The notes beneath the pieces are model-generated. The model had not been told where the DNA came from, did no database searches, and saw nothing but the letters and a program-made list of their open reading frames with translations. The translations under genes were made by a program, and so were the position numbers. 64,000 nucleotides of DNA from Pseudomonadota bacterium (GTDB taxonomy: Bacteria; Pseudomonadota; Alphaproteobacteria; Rhizobiales; Rhizobiaceae): contig JAEXYH010000053.1 in the NCBI GenBank assembly GCA_023451735.1, forward strand, positions 62,001 to 126,000, in the 5' to 3' direction. Positions 17,657 through 26,961 of the stretch are shown piece by piece; the first letter of the stretch is position 1; each line of letters opens with the position of its first letter.

Positions 17657-20371
17657 ATGGAAGAGAACCTGCTTCGGTATATCTGGAGGAATACCTGGCC
17701 ACAGCAGATATTCGTTCTGCTTGTCGTGCTTGTCTCGATGTGGCCGTATTTTCTCGCACTCGACCTGCCGAAACAGATCATCAACGGACCGATTCAGGGC
17801 ACGGGCTTCGCAGACCCCGCTGCCTATCGCACCTACCTTCATGTCGCCTTCGAGCTTCCTTTCCTGGGAAAAATCGAGGTATTCCAAGGCGTCGAACTTG
17901 ACCGGTTACAGGCGCTTGTGGCGCTGAGTTTCGTCTTCCTGCTGATGGTCGTCCTGAACGGGATATTCAAGCTCTACATCAATACCTACAAGGGACGGCT
18001 GGGCGAGCGCATGCTACGCCGCATTCGCTTCGAGCTTGTCGACCGGGTTCTGCGGTTTCCCCCCTGGTACTTCAGCCGCGTCAAGTCGGCTGAGATTGCA
18101 ACAATGATCAAGGATGAGGCGGAGCCGCTCGGCGGCTTCACCGGGGACGCCTTCGTGCAGCCGACATTGCTTAGCGGGCAGGCGCTGACCGCACTGGTTT
18201 TCATCGTCATACAGAATTTCTGGCTCGGCATGATCGCCGTCGGCATGGTCGGGGTTCAGGCCATCCTTATACCGCGCATGCGGAAAAGATTGCTGGAACT
18301 GGGACGCCAGCGGCAGCTGACCGCCCGCGAGCTGTCGGGCAGGGTCAGCGAAATTGTTGAGGGAATTGCCGCGATCCACAGTAACGACACGTCCAATCTC
18401 GAGCGCGCCGACATCGCCTGGCGGCTGGGGCGGATTTTCTCGATACGCTACGATCTCTACCGATGGAAATTTCTGGTGAAGTTCATCAACAATTTCCTCG
18501 CTCAGATCACTCCATTCTTTTTCTACATACTTGGAGGCTATTTCGTTCTGTTGGGAAGGCTCGATCTTGGCCAGCTCGTGGCCGTCATCGCCGCCTACAA
18601 GGATCTGCCCGGCCCCCTGAAGGAGCTTATCGACTGGGATCAGGCACGCCAGGACATGCAGGTGAAATATGCACAGGTCTGCCAGCAGTTCAACGTGGAG
18701 CCGCTCATAAACCATGACATCCAGGCCATCCCGCCACAGCCGGTTGAAGCTCTCAGCAGCGCCATCGTGATAAACAATCTGTCGCTGAATGACGCCAGCG
18801 GAGCGCGACTTCTGGATCACGTCACAACCGAAATCAGGCCGAACGAAACCGTTGCCCTTGTCGGTTCCAGCGGCAGCGGGGCGGAAGCTTTCGCGGAAAC
18901 GCTGGCGCGAATTGCCTGGCCGACCGACGGCGCGATCACCATCAATGGCCGCAGCCTGTTGGAACTGCCGGAGTCTTTGACCGGGCGGCGCATGTCCTAT
19001 GCCTCAAGCGATACATTCTGCCTCCATGGAAGCCTGGAGGACAACCTTCTTTATGGCCTCAAGCACGCCCCATCGCAGATGGCCTCCGACAAGGCCAATT
19101 CCGGAGACAGTTTCTCATGGCATGCAGCCGAGGCACAAAAGGCTGGAAATCCGACATTCGATCTTCACAGCGACTGGATCGATTATCTGGCTGCCGGCGC
19201 ACAAGGACCCGAGGATCTTCCGGAAGCCGTCCGGCCGATCCTCGATGCCGTCCTGTTCTCGGACGATGTTTTCGACCTCGCATTGAGGGCGACCGTGGAT
19301 ATTGACGGCCATCCGGCCATTTCCCGCAATATCGTCGACCTCAGGAGCGCCCTGCGCCGGCGACTTGCCGAGACAAAGCTTGAAGAAATCGTCGTGCCTT
19401 TCGATTTCGACCTCTACAATCCGCAGGCTCCGATTATCGAAAACCTGCTGTTCGGCACACTTCGCCGTTCAAGAACGGCTGGCCTGGAGATCGCCGAACA
19501 TCCTCTCTTCAAGCAAGGTCTCCGTGAAACCGGCATCGAAGGCAGCCTTTACGCCCTGGGTATCGCGATTGCAAAAAACGTCGTCGAGCTCTTCCACGAC
19601 CTGCCGGCGACCCACCCTTTCTTCCTGCAGCTGACATTCATGACCGCTAACGAAATTCCCTTTTATCAAGAGATGCTCAAGCGAGTGGTCGGCATGGCAC
19701 CGAACGCAGTATCACCTCGGGAATGGAGCCGGATCATCCAGCTTAGTTTCTCCTATATCGAGCCACGGCACCGTTTTGGCCTCCTGAACGAGGACCTGAT
19801 GAAGCGGATTGTCGTTGCCCGGAAGCATCTTCACGAGGCGGTCACCGGCGAACTTGCCGCCTTGATCGAACGCCATGATCCGGCGGCCTTTGCGGCGTCT
19901 GCCAGCCTGACGGACAATATCGTGTTCGGACACATCGAGCATGAGGTGGCCGATGCTCCCGACCGGATCTGCGCCCTACTGCGCAACCTGATTTCCGAGC
20001 ACCATCTCGACCATGAGATCATTTCGATCGGCCTGCGCTTCGACGTCGGCTCCGGCGGCAAACGGCTGACAGCCGTGCAACGGCAGAAACTCAATCTGGC
20101 CCGCGCGCTCCTCAGGCATTCGGACTATTTCATCTTCAACCGTCCTCTTTCAGCCCTCGACGGCAAGAGCCAGGAGCATATAGTCCGACAGGTCATGCAG
20201 GTGCTGCAAAGGCAGAAGCGGCGTTCGTCCGTGCTCTGGGTGCTGTCAGATCCCAAGCTGTCACGCCTTTTCGACCGAGTGTTGCTGTTCGACCGGGGAA
20301 GCCTCTTGGAATCGGGTACATTCCAGCAGCTTTCGCAAAACAGCGCAATTTTCAGGCAGCTGCTGGAATGA
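17657..20371 (+). CDS. ABC exporter-like fusion protein with eroded ATPase motifs and large internal insert
   Basis: Residues 1-370 form a type IV exporter-like membrane domain (helices near 20-40, 85-110, 175-215 and 285-330). The ATPase half is strongly altered. The Walker A position reads GSSGSGAE (403-410), lacking the Lys and Ser/Thr. The signature is GSGGK at 798-802. The Walker B segment ends in FN-R (Asn828, Arg829) instead of Asp-Glu. The switch His is Ser864. About 350 residues separate Walker A from the signature. Within that stretch the exporter motif after the Q-loop appears three times: GSLEDNLLYG (458-467), APIIENLLFG (591-600) and ASLTDNIVFG (749-758). ATP hydrolysis seems unlikely. 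I prefer the start at 17657 (MEENLLRYIW); an upstream frame begins at 17600. A cyclic-nucleotide-binding gene follows 67 nt downstream. Confidence 0.85.
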   Translation: MEENLLRYIWRNTWPQQIFVLLVVLVSMWPYFLALDLPKQIINGPIQGTGFADPAAYRTYLHVAFELPFLGKIEVFQGVELDRLQALVALSFVFLLMVVLNGIFKLYINTYKGRLGERMLRRIRFELVDRVLRFPPWYFSRVKSAEIATMIKDEAEPLGGFTGDAFVQPTLLSGQALTALVFIVIQNFWLGMIAVGMVGVQAILIPRMRKRLLELGRQRQLTARELSGRVSEIVEGIAAIHSNDTSNLERADIAWRLGRIFSIRYDLYRWKFLVKFINNFLAQITPFFFYILGGYFVLLGRLDLGQLVAVIAAYKDLPGPLKELIDWDQARQDMQVKYAQVCQQFNVEPLINHDIQAIPPQPVEALSSAIVINNLSLNDASGARLLDHVTTEIRPNETVALVGSSGSGAEAFAETLARIAWPTDGAITINGRSLLELPESLTGRRMSYASSDTFCLHGSLEDNLLYGLKHAPSQMASDKANSGDSFSWHAAEAQKAGNPTFDLHSDWIDYLAAGAQGPEDLPEAVRPILDAVLFSDDVFDLALRATVDIDGHPAISRNIVDLRSALRRRLAETKLEEIVVPFDFDLYNPQAPIIENLLFGTLRRSRTAGLEIAEHPLFKQGLRETGIEGSLYALGIAIAKNVVELFHDLPATHPFFLQLTFMTANEIPFYQEMLKRVVGMAPNAVSPREWSRIIQLSFSYIEPRHRFGLLNEDLMKRIVVARKHLHEAVTGELAALIERHDPAAFAASASLTDNIVFGHIEHEVADAPDRICALLRNLISEHHLDHEIISIGLRFDVGSGGKRLTAVQRQKLNLARALLRHSDYFIFNRPLSALDGKSQEHIVRQVMQVLQRQKRRSSVLWVLSDPKLSRLFDRVLLFDRGSLLESGTFQQLSQNSAIFRQLLE

Positions 20372-20438
20372 TAATGTTGACTGGAAAACCGGGTGACGGG
20401 CAATTCCGACGAGGCCGGGAGGGGCCGGAAAGGTAATC

Positions 20439-20888
20439 TTGTTAGAAGACGAAGTGGAAATGCTGCGACAGGTCCCGATCTTCGCCAAGATAAATCCGAC
20501 GAAGCTAAAACTGCTCGCATTCGCGTCGGAGCGCAAACGATACGGTGCCGGGCAGGATGTCTTTCGACAGGGAGACCTTGGCGATGCGGCGTATGTCCTG
20601 CTCTCTGGAACCGCGGAAATTCTCGTGGCCTCGCCCGACGGCGAGATCAAGGTCGCCGAGGTTGGGCCCCATTCGATCGTCGGAGAGATCGCGGTCCTTT
20701 GCGGGGGTGCGCGCACCGCCTCAGTACGCGCCACAACTCCGGTGGAAGTGCTCCGCATCACCAAGGAGCATTTCCTGGGACTGGTGAACGACTTCCCCGA
20801 GATAGCGCTCGAAATCATGCGCGGCCTTGCCGCACGCCTAAGCCAGACCACCGCCGAACTGACCGCAGCCCGCGCCACCAATCGCTGA
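20439..20888 (+). CDS. Stand-alone cyclic-nucleotide-binding domain protein
   Basis: The 149-residue protein consists of one cNMP-binding beta-barrel and a C-terminal helix. There is no DNA-binding helix-turn-helix, unlike Crp/Fnr regulators. The phosphate-binding cassette is intact: GEIAVL at 82-87 with the phosphate-contacting Arg in ARTASVRA (Arg92). The TTG start has AAAGG 6 nt upstream and gives the normal leader (LEDEVEMLRQVPIF); an ATG inside at residue 8 would truncate that leader. It follows the pseudo-ABC gene in the same direction, so a regulatory subunit for that protein is a reasonable inference. A cyclase gene 1.4 kb downstream could supply the ligand. Confidence 0.88.
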   Translation: MLEDEVEMLRQVPIFAKINPTKLKLLAFASERKRYGAGQDVFRQGDLGDAAYVLLSGTAEILVASPDGEIKVAEVGPHSIVGEIAVLCGGARTASVRATTPVEVLRITKEHFLGLVNDFPEIALEIMRGLAARLSQTTAELTAARATNR

Positions 20889-21050
20889 GGCCTTGCTGGC
20901 GTCTCTGAGAGTACGCACGCCCCATATGGACAGCCGCAAGCTTGCCGCAAGCAGCAGAATATGGTATTTAATCACAAAATTCGGGATGGAAATTCGCAAG
21001 ACAATCTGAAGGACGTTGAAACGCCAAAACCCTAAACAGGAGGGTGTGTC

Positions 21051-21665
21051 GTGGCTTCCTTTGTTTTTCCGTTGGGTTTGAATTTCGCTGTCCTCGGCCT
21101 TTGTGCAGGGTTTGCATCCGCCGGCACGCTGCAGCAGGCTGCATCTCAGGGAGATCTGGAACTCATCACGCGCGCGCTGGATGAAGGCACGGACATTTCC
21201 GAGCCGGACGATGCCGGCGATCCTGCATTGGTCGTCGCATCGCTCAAGGGACAAACCGAAGCGATGGTGCTTCTCCTCAAGCGGGGCGCCAATATCGAAG
21301 TGCGGAACAAGGCCGGCCTGACACCACTCCATGCGGCCGCCTATGCGGGACATCTCGACGCGGTGAAATTGCTTGTGGCGGCGAATGCGAATGTCAACGA
21401 CCATGAAAACTTCTACAGCATGTCGCCCCTGCACGCCGCGGCGGAAGAAGGCCATGCCGATATCGTGGCCTTTCTGCTGGAAAACAGGGCCGATGTCGGG
21501 GCGACGGAAAGAAACGGATACACGCCCCTGACCCAAGCCGGATGGCGGGGTTATTGGGACGTGGCCGCCTTGCTGATGAAGGCCGGCGCCACCTGCCAGA
21601 AGGCTGAACTCGTGGGAGAACCGCTCCACGATGCATGCACCCGGCGGGAAAAGGAGCGTCCATAG
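21051..21665 (+). CDS. Exported ankyrin-repeat protein
   Basis: A signal peptide (residues 1-24, cleaved near ASAG-T) is followed by about five ankyrin repeats, with clear units at GLTPLHAAAYAGHLDAVKLL and MSPLHAAAEEGHADIVAFLL. The GTG start at 21051 has AGGAGGG 8 nt upstream. At 204 residues it is all repeat, with no attached catalytic domain, so it should be a periplasmic protein-binding module. The YHS-protein gene follows 22 nt later with its own strong ribosome site, so the two are probably cotranscribed. The partner is unknown. Confidence 0.88.
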   Translation: MASFVFPLGLNFAVLGLCAGFASAGTLQQAASQGDLELITRALDEGTDISEPDDAGDPALVVASLKGQTEAMVLLLKRGANIEVRNKAGLTPLHAAAYAGHLDAVKLLVAANANVNDHENFYSMSPLHAAAEEGHADIVAFLLENRADVGATERNGYTPLTQAGWRGYWDVAALLMKAGATCQKAELVGEPLHDACTRREKERP

Positions 21666-21687
21666 ATCAATCAGGGAGGATAAAGGC

Positions 21688-22212
21688 ATGTCTACCATCG
21701 ACCCTGGTACAAAGATGGTTCGACTTGGAATGGTCTGTCTTGCCGCGCTGTTGGCCCCGATCAGTGAACGGGCTGCAGCGGAAGACGTAGTCAATACCGG
21801 CTATTTCGGAGATGTCGCCATCAAGGGCTACGACCCGGTTGCCTATTTCACCGACGGCAAGGCCGTCGAGGGTGACGAGCAATATTCTTACAACTGGCTA
21901 GGCGCCACCTGGCATTTCGCCAGCGCCGCGCACCGTGACCTCTTCGCCACCGATCCCAGCCGTTATGCACCCCAATATGGCGGTTATTGCGCCGATGGTG
22001 TCTCCTTCGGTACGGTCACGACGAATATCGACCCGCGCGCCTGGCGCATCATCGATGACAAGCTCTATATCAGCTACGATCCCGGCGCTGCCGAAGGGAT
22101 GGAAAAGATTGCAACCAAGGTCGTGGATTCACAAAAGCACTGGTCCGATGTCCAGCAGACGCTGATCTCGGAAAAACTGCACAAGGACTGGCAACATCCC
22201 GTTTCACGGTAA
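21688..22212 (+). CDS. Exported YHS-domain protein
   Basis: The 174-residue product has a leader with a hydrophobic segment (residues 10-24) and a likely cleavage near AAA-E. It then has a YHS domain: IKGYDPVAYFTDGKAVEG, a WHFAS segment, and YAPQYGGYCADGVS with Cys101, the residue that in this family may bind metal or haem. The ATG at 21688 is preceded by GGGAGGA at 8 nt; an upstream frame to 21631 only overlaps the ankyrin gene. Periplasmic location is inferred. The family is often annotated as a YHS (seleno)protein, but here the codon is an ordinary Cys. Confidence 0.88.
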   Translation: MSTIDPGTKMVRLGMVCLAALLAPISERAAAEDVVNTGYFGDVAIKGYDPVAYFTDGKAVEGDEQYSYNWLGATWHFASAAHRDLFATDPSRYAPQYGGYCADGVSFGTVTTNIDPRAWRIIDDKLYISYDPGAAEGMEKIATKVVDSQKHWSDVQQTLISEKLHKDWQHPVSR

Positions 22213-22324
22213 AGCAATTGCAGCGATGGTGGAAACCGGCTTGCGTCAGGAATTGTGTAGAATGAAATAGATAGAGCGGTTTCGCGGTTCGAAGAAGGGC
22301 GGAAATCCTCTAGCAGCCAGCCAA

Positions 22325-24562
22325 TTACCTGCCCTCGGATCTGACCGAGAAGAACTGAAGCGAGCGCGGCGTAACATGGACAAAGGCCGCGTCCTTTTCA
22401 TCCTGATCGTGATTGCGATAGACCTCACCGCATACGAGCCTATCGAGAAAATAACCTTCGAATTTTTCGCAGAGTCGATTTCCTTCAATTTCGAAAACGC
22501 CGGTAATGCTGGCATTGGCACTGCGGTAGGCGGTTTTTCCGGTCTTGTCGAAATACTGTATGAACTGGCTGCCATTCCTGTTTTTGCCGTTCCAGGTCCG
22601 ATTGTCGACCAGATTGCGAAGATCCGTCTCGCTCAGCCTGTCCTTCTCATCTCCCTTGAAGCCGAACGGCCATTGCGGAATACCTGCCGCTTTCAATGCA
22701 GCGAGATGATAGTCCAGGTCCTCCTGCGTCCAGTAGTCGTACAGGTAGCTGTAATAGGTGAGGTTGCTCTCAGGAAACAGGTTGAGCAGCTTGTCCGCCT
22801 CCTCTGCCGCGCGCGCTTGATTGCCGCCGCTCGCATAGGCTGCCGCCAGATATTCCCGAGCCGGTTCGGTTCGCGGCAGATGCGGCGCAGCGTCCTCGAT
22901 CAGTTGAATAGCGCGCTCACGGTCCCTCGCCATGTAGAAGACGATCCCGCCCAGTAGCTCGAAGCCTGCGGCCGGGGACGGGTCAAGGCGCAACGCGGTC
23001 TTGATGTTGGCAAGCCCCTGCTCGCGGCTGCCGGTATGCACCTGCAGAAGCGCCAGGGTTCCGAAAGCCTCGGCATCGTTAGGCTGGGCTGCTATCGCCG
23101 TTCTGGCCGATTCCAGCGCCTCGGCTTGTCGGCCATCGACCCACTGCAGCAGCGCCAGCACCGTAAGCGCGCGGGCATTGGTCGGATCCAGCTTCAATGC
23201 CTGGCCCGCGGCATCGTAGGCGATCTTCCGCGCCACGGCGGCCGACCAGAGGAAATTATAGTCGTTGCGCCAGACATCCACCGCCACCCGCGCAATGCCG
23301 GCATGGGCGCCAGCAAAGCCCGGATCGAGATCGATCGCCTTCTGATAGAAGGACAGGGTGCGGCGATAGCTGTTGACGTCGCCATATATCAGGCCTTCAT
23401 GCTCGGCGCGCATGTAATAGTCATAGGCCTCCAGGTTTTCAGTCGGCATGCTGGCGAGCTGTGTCCGCTCACCCGTGCTCAGCTCGATCGAAAGGGCGGA
23501 TATGATCTTGCTGATCACCTCGTCCTGCACCGCGAACAGGTCCGAATACTGACGATCGTATCGTTCGCCCCAAAGCGACAATCCCGTCATCGCCTCGATC
23601 AGCTTTACGTTGATCCTCAGACGAAGCCCTTCCCGCTGCAGGGTTCCTTCCAGCACGTACTGCACGCCAAGCCTTGCCGCGATGTCCTCAATGGTAGCAG
23701 CAGCGCTACGCGTGGCAAATACCGAATGCCGTGCGATGACGAACACTCCGGAAACCTTGGAGAGTTCAGTGATCAGATCGTCCGTCAGGCCTTCCGCCAA
23801 ATGATCCTGCGCCTTGTCGCCGCTCACATTGATGAAGGGCAGCACCGCAACGGATGGCTTGTCAGGCAAAGGATAGGCAAAACGGACTACCGATTGCTCA
23901 AACTGCCGGGCCGACCATGGTTGCCACCAAGCAGCCATCACGGCGGCGAACAGACAGGAGCATACAACAGCAGCCAGCCAGGGATGCGATCGCCAAGGAC
24001 GTAACCCCCGCCAGGAATTACGGACCGCGCGCCCCGCGTGTTCAATTTCGTCGAGCCGGACACGATAGATGCGGATCGGCTCATCTGCACCTTTGACCCT
24101 GCGTGCGCCAAGCGCAACATACCCCATCGGCACTTTCAATTTAACCTGTTCGTAGGCCGAACCGGAAATGGCGATGCCGCCCGGCTCCGCCACGGTCTCG
24201 ATCCGCTGGGCAATATTGACGCCGTCACCGTGGATATCCTCGCCTTCCACCAGGATATCACCTATGTTGATGCCGATACGGAACGCCATGCGTGCTTCCG
24301 GGGAACTGGAATGGTTCCAGGCGCTCTTCTCCTTCTGGACCTGGATCGCACATCTCAGGGCATCAACGACACTGTGGAACTCCACAAGAAGCCCGTCGCC
24401 TGTCGTTTTGACGAGGCGACCACTATGCTCCCGGATCGCCGGCAGGAACACCTCGTTAAGATCGGCCTGAAACTGGGCTCGCGTTCGCTCCTCGTCGATC
24501 TGGCTGAGCCGCGTGTAACCGACGACATCTGCAATAAGGATTGCGGCGAGACGACGTTCCAT
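22325..24562 (-). CDS. Class III adenylate/guanylate cyclase with TolB-like and TPR domains
   Basis: This 745-residue membrane-anchored cyclase makes cAMP or cGMP from the nucleoside triphosphate. The catalytic domain is N-terminal (about residues 1-175), with metal-binding Asp12 (ADVVGY) and Asp56 (TTGDGLLVEF) and the GDGVNIAQRIE segment that holds catalytic Asn and Arg. A membrane helix lies near residues 198-216. It is followed by a TolB/FlgO-like region (KPSVAVLPFINVSGD to LWGERYDRQ, about 240-360) and TPR repeats from about 390 to 620. The domains after the helix should face the periplasm. It is convergent with the YHS gene. It could feed the cyclic-nucleotide-binding protein encoded nearby. 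Confidence 0.92.
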   Translation of the reverse strand: MERRLAAILIADVVGYTRLSQIDEERTRAQFQADLNEVFLPAIREHSGRLVKTTGDGLLVEFHSVVDALRCAIQVQKEKSAWNHSSSPEARMAFRIGINIGDILVEGEDIHGDGVNIAQRIETVAEPGGIAISGSAYEQVKLKVPMGYVALGARRVKGADEPIRIYRVRLDEIEHAGRAVRNSWRGLRPWRSHPWLAAVVCSCLFAAVMAAWWQPWSARQFEQSVVRFAYPLPDKPSVAVLPFINVSGDKAQDHLAEGLTDDLITELSKVSGVFVIARHSVFATRSAAATIEDIAARLGVQYVLEGTLQREGLRLRINVKLIEAMTGLSLWGERYDRQYSDLFAVQDEVISKIISALSIELSTGERTQLASMPTENLEAYDYYMRAEHEGLIYGDVNSYRRTLSFYQKAIDLDPGFAGAHAGIARVAVDVWRNDYNFLWSAAVARKIAYDAAGQALKLDPTNARALTVLALLQWVDGRQAEALESARTAIAAQPNDAEAFGTLALLQVHTGSREQGLANIKTALRLDPSPAAGFELLGGIVFYMARDRERAIQLIEDAAPHLPRTEPAREYLAAAYASGGNQARAAEEADKLLNLFPESNLTYYSYLYDYWTQEDLDYHLAALKAAGIPQWPFGFKGDEKDRLSETDLRNLVDNRTWNGKNRNGSQFIQYFDKTGKTAYRSANASITGVFEIEGNRLCEKFEGYFLDRLVCGEVYRNHDQDEKDAAFVHVTPRSLQFFSVRSEGR

Positions 24563-25193
24563 ACATCCTCACAGCGTGTCCACGCATGCTCCACCGATAC
24601 CCATCGGCAAAGGTTCTTCTTTGACTGCGCAAATATCAGCAGCAGAAAAGCGATAAGGTATCGGACCCGATCTTACCCCGGTTTGTGAATTTGGGTAACC
24701 TGCAGTTGCGGAAAGCACATGGCGGTGCCTGCCGGATGAGGTGACCAGATAGGCTAGATTGGCGACGAGCAGCCCAAAAAAATGTGATCGGACCAACTAG
24801 CGCAGTTGATGTGGAGACCAGAACTGTGATCATAACCCGGATAGCAGGCGTCATTCTTTGGTGGTCAACTCCGGGCACGATCTTCATTTCACGCCCGAGC
24901 GACATGGCATCGAACGCATGGAAGATCGGCCAGACGGGAACGCAGGCGCAGGCGATGAGCAGGCTCGCATCAACCGTGTTGAAGCTGGCGAACAGACAGA
25001 TCGCTCCACCTCGAATTCCCCGTTCGCCCCACACAAGAACCGATGGCGAGGCCCCGCATCAAGGATCAGGACCGCTTCGCCGCGGTCAGTACGAAATAGT
25101 CGACAATGCAACTGCCACCGTCATAGACGGCGCCGCAGCGATGCGTCTCGAAAAGACGTTGGCGGTGTTCGGGGCAGCCTTCATCTTCGGCTT
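24563..25193. other. 631-bp region without an intact gene
   Basis: Between the cyclase start and the cobF stop no complete gene is supported. It holds the cyclase promoter region and a decayed siderophore-permease fragment, described separately. Confidence 0.6.
24690..25015 (-). pseudogene. Remnant of FecCD-type iron-siderophore ABC permease
   Basis: Reading the minus strand from about 25015, one frame gives LFASFNTVDASLL, then LGREMKIVPGVDHQR and VSTSTALVGPITFF. It switches after a run of seven T (24779-24785 region) to another frame reading FFGLLVANLAYLVTSSGRHR. Joined, this is the C-terminal part of a FecCD permease, whose hallmark is LVGPITFFGLLVANLAY. Removing one T would restore the frame. 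The fragment lacks the N-terminal two thirds of a permease and its normal C-terminus after about 24690. No other siderophore-transport genes lie beside it, so it is a relic. Confidence 0.72.
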
Positions 25194-25967
25194 TCAGTCT
25201 TTGCTGCCGGATTTAATCTCGTGCCGAAGAACGTAGGTATCCATGATCCAGCCATGCTCGAGACGGGCTTTTTCGCGGATATTATTGATTTCCGAAACGA
25301 CCTCCGACAGTCGCCCCGAGACGGTAATCTCCATCGGAGTTCCGAGATAGGCTCCCCAATAGATCATCGCCCCTTGATCATCGAGCCTTTGGTAGGTCTG
25401 TGCACCGTCCAGCACAACTGCAACATCCGTTGCCCCTTCCGGCCATCCCTCCGCCAATCTTCGCCCCGTCGTGATCTGCACGGGCTGACCGATTTGGTTG
25501 AGCGGAATCCGATGGCTCGCGCAAAGTGACTGCAGACTGGTGATGCCGGGAATGACGTCGACGTCGAACCGGACATTGCCACGGCCTCGGACGATCTCGA
25601 GAATTCTCAGCGTGCTGTCGTAGAGCATCGGATCGCCCCAGACCAACAAGCCGACGGTCTCTCCCTCTCCTACCTTTTCAGTAAGAAGCCTCTCGTAGAT
25701 ACACGCGATCGCGCCATGCCAGTCGGCAACCGAAGACTCGTAGCCGCTACTTGTATCCCTATGCGGAACAGTAAAATGCTCGAAGCGCGGTTGGCGCTCG
25801 GTGATAAAGCGCGCACAAATTTCATGCCGGATATCTGCAAGAAAGGCTTTCTCGGTACCCTTTTCCGGTACGAGGAGGACATCGCAACTGTTGAGAGTCT
25901 TAATGGCCTGCACAGTGATATGGTCGGGGTTTCCCGAGCCAATACCAATCACATGAATGTTGATCAT
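25194..25967 (-). CDS. cobF: Precorrin-6A synthase (deacetylating) CobF
   Basis: CobF is the SAM-dependent methyltransferase of aerobic cobalamin synthesis that methylates C-1 of precorrin-5 and releases acetate. The 257-residue product begins with the tetrapyrrole methylase signature IHVIGIGSGNPDHITVQAI. It contains LLVWGDPMLYDSTLRI near residue 105 and VIPGITSLQSLC near residue 140, all typical of CobF. It stands alone: no other cob gene is visible, so the rest of the pathway must be elsewhere. Both flanks are unrelated (a permease relic and a GntR regulator). Confidence 0.93.
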   Translation of the reverse strand: MINIHVIGIGSGNPDHITVQAIKTLNSCDVLLVPEKGTEKAFLADIRHEICARFITERQPRFEHFTVPHRDTSSGYESSVADWHGAIACIYERLLTEKVGEGETVGLLVWGDPMLYDSTLRILEIVRGRGNVRFDVDVIPGITSLQSLCASHRIPLNQIGQPVQITTGRRLAEGWPEGATDVAVVLDGAQTYQRLDDQGAMIYWGAYLGTPMEITVSGRLSEVVSEINNIREKARLEHGWIMDTYVLRHEIKSGSKD

Positions 25968-26252
25968 TCGCCCATCCTGCCTTCCTCATCCCCGCAAGTC
26001 CATCCACGCCTGACGAATTCGGCCTTCCGGCACGGCGGCCGCGGGGTGCGAGAGGCAAGGATAGCTGCGGTTAATTACTGCGATCTCGCACCGCGCGATA
26101 TCAGATCCGGCTGATAGGCAAAGCAACCGCCTTTCAACAAGGCTCCATCGATCAGGTCATGTCGCTTCAACTGCTGAAATCAAAAAACGGAATGAGGCAC
26201 AACGCCATGCCGCAGCTTCAATCCAGACCGCTTCATCAAGGGCATTCGCCCG

Positions 26253-26882
26253 TTACTTTTGTCGGATATGTTGCGCGATGAGCGCCTTCAGCCAAGCCTC
26301 GTTCTTCTGCTCGATGGCATCGACAATGCGATGATGCTCTGCGGCAGAGACCTCCACCCTCGAACGGGTATGCCATTGGGAGACTGGAGCAGAAGACGTA
26401 CGTTGCCGCAATTCGGCAATCACGCTGTGCAACTCCGCGTTTCTAGCAAGATCCACATATGCGCGGTGAAAAGCGAGATTTGCTTCATAGAGTTCAAGCA
26501 TCGTGCCGGAAAAGAGTAGACTTTCAAAGCTGTTGGCTAGCTTTCTGAGAATAGAAATGTCCGCCTGCTCAGCGTGCGCGATCACTTTTGAGGCGATGCC
26601 CGCCTCCAGCATGACGCGGATTTCGGCGATATCTTCCCACTGTTTCCCGTCGCTTTGATAGACATGATAACCCCGGTTGGGCACGTGTTGAACAACCCGT
26701 TTCAAGGCAAGGCGATCGAGCGCTCGACGAATTTCGTTGCGACCGCGACCATAACGGGTCTCCAGATCGATCTGCTTGAGCCATGTACCGGGCGCATATA
26801 CGCCAGACTGAATATCCTGCAGAATTAACTGGGTTGCATCCTGTCCCTCATCCACCTCGGTTGTCGTCGGAGAACCCGTCAT
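26253..26882 (-). CDS. GntR-family regulator (FCD subfamily)
   Basis: The 209-residue protein has a winged helix (about residues 20-80; GTWLKQIDLETRYGRGRNEI then RALDRLALKRVVQHVPNRGY) and an all-helical FCD effector domain (about 85-205). It is divergent from the amidohydrolase-ABC operon with 115 bp between the starts. FCD regulators usually bind small carboxylic or amino acids, so control of that operon by its substrate or product is likely. The 285 bp between its stop and cobF contain nothing recognisable. Confidence 0.92.
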   Translation of the reverse strand: MTGSPTTTEVDEGQDATQLILQDIQSGVYAPGTWLKQIDLETRYGRGRNEIRRALDRLALKRVVQHVPNRGYHVYQSDGKQWEDIAEIRVMLEAGIASKVIAHAEQADISILRKLANSFESLLFSGTMLELYEANLAFHRAYVDLARNAELHSVIAELRQRTSSAPVSQWHTRSRVEVSAAEHHRIVDAIEQKNEAWLKALIAQHIRQK

Positions 26883-26961
26883 TTACCACTCTCAAAGCTC
26901 GCTATATTGCACAATAAATAATCAAAAATAGATGTTGCGCAAATGTTATTCCATCAATACG

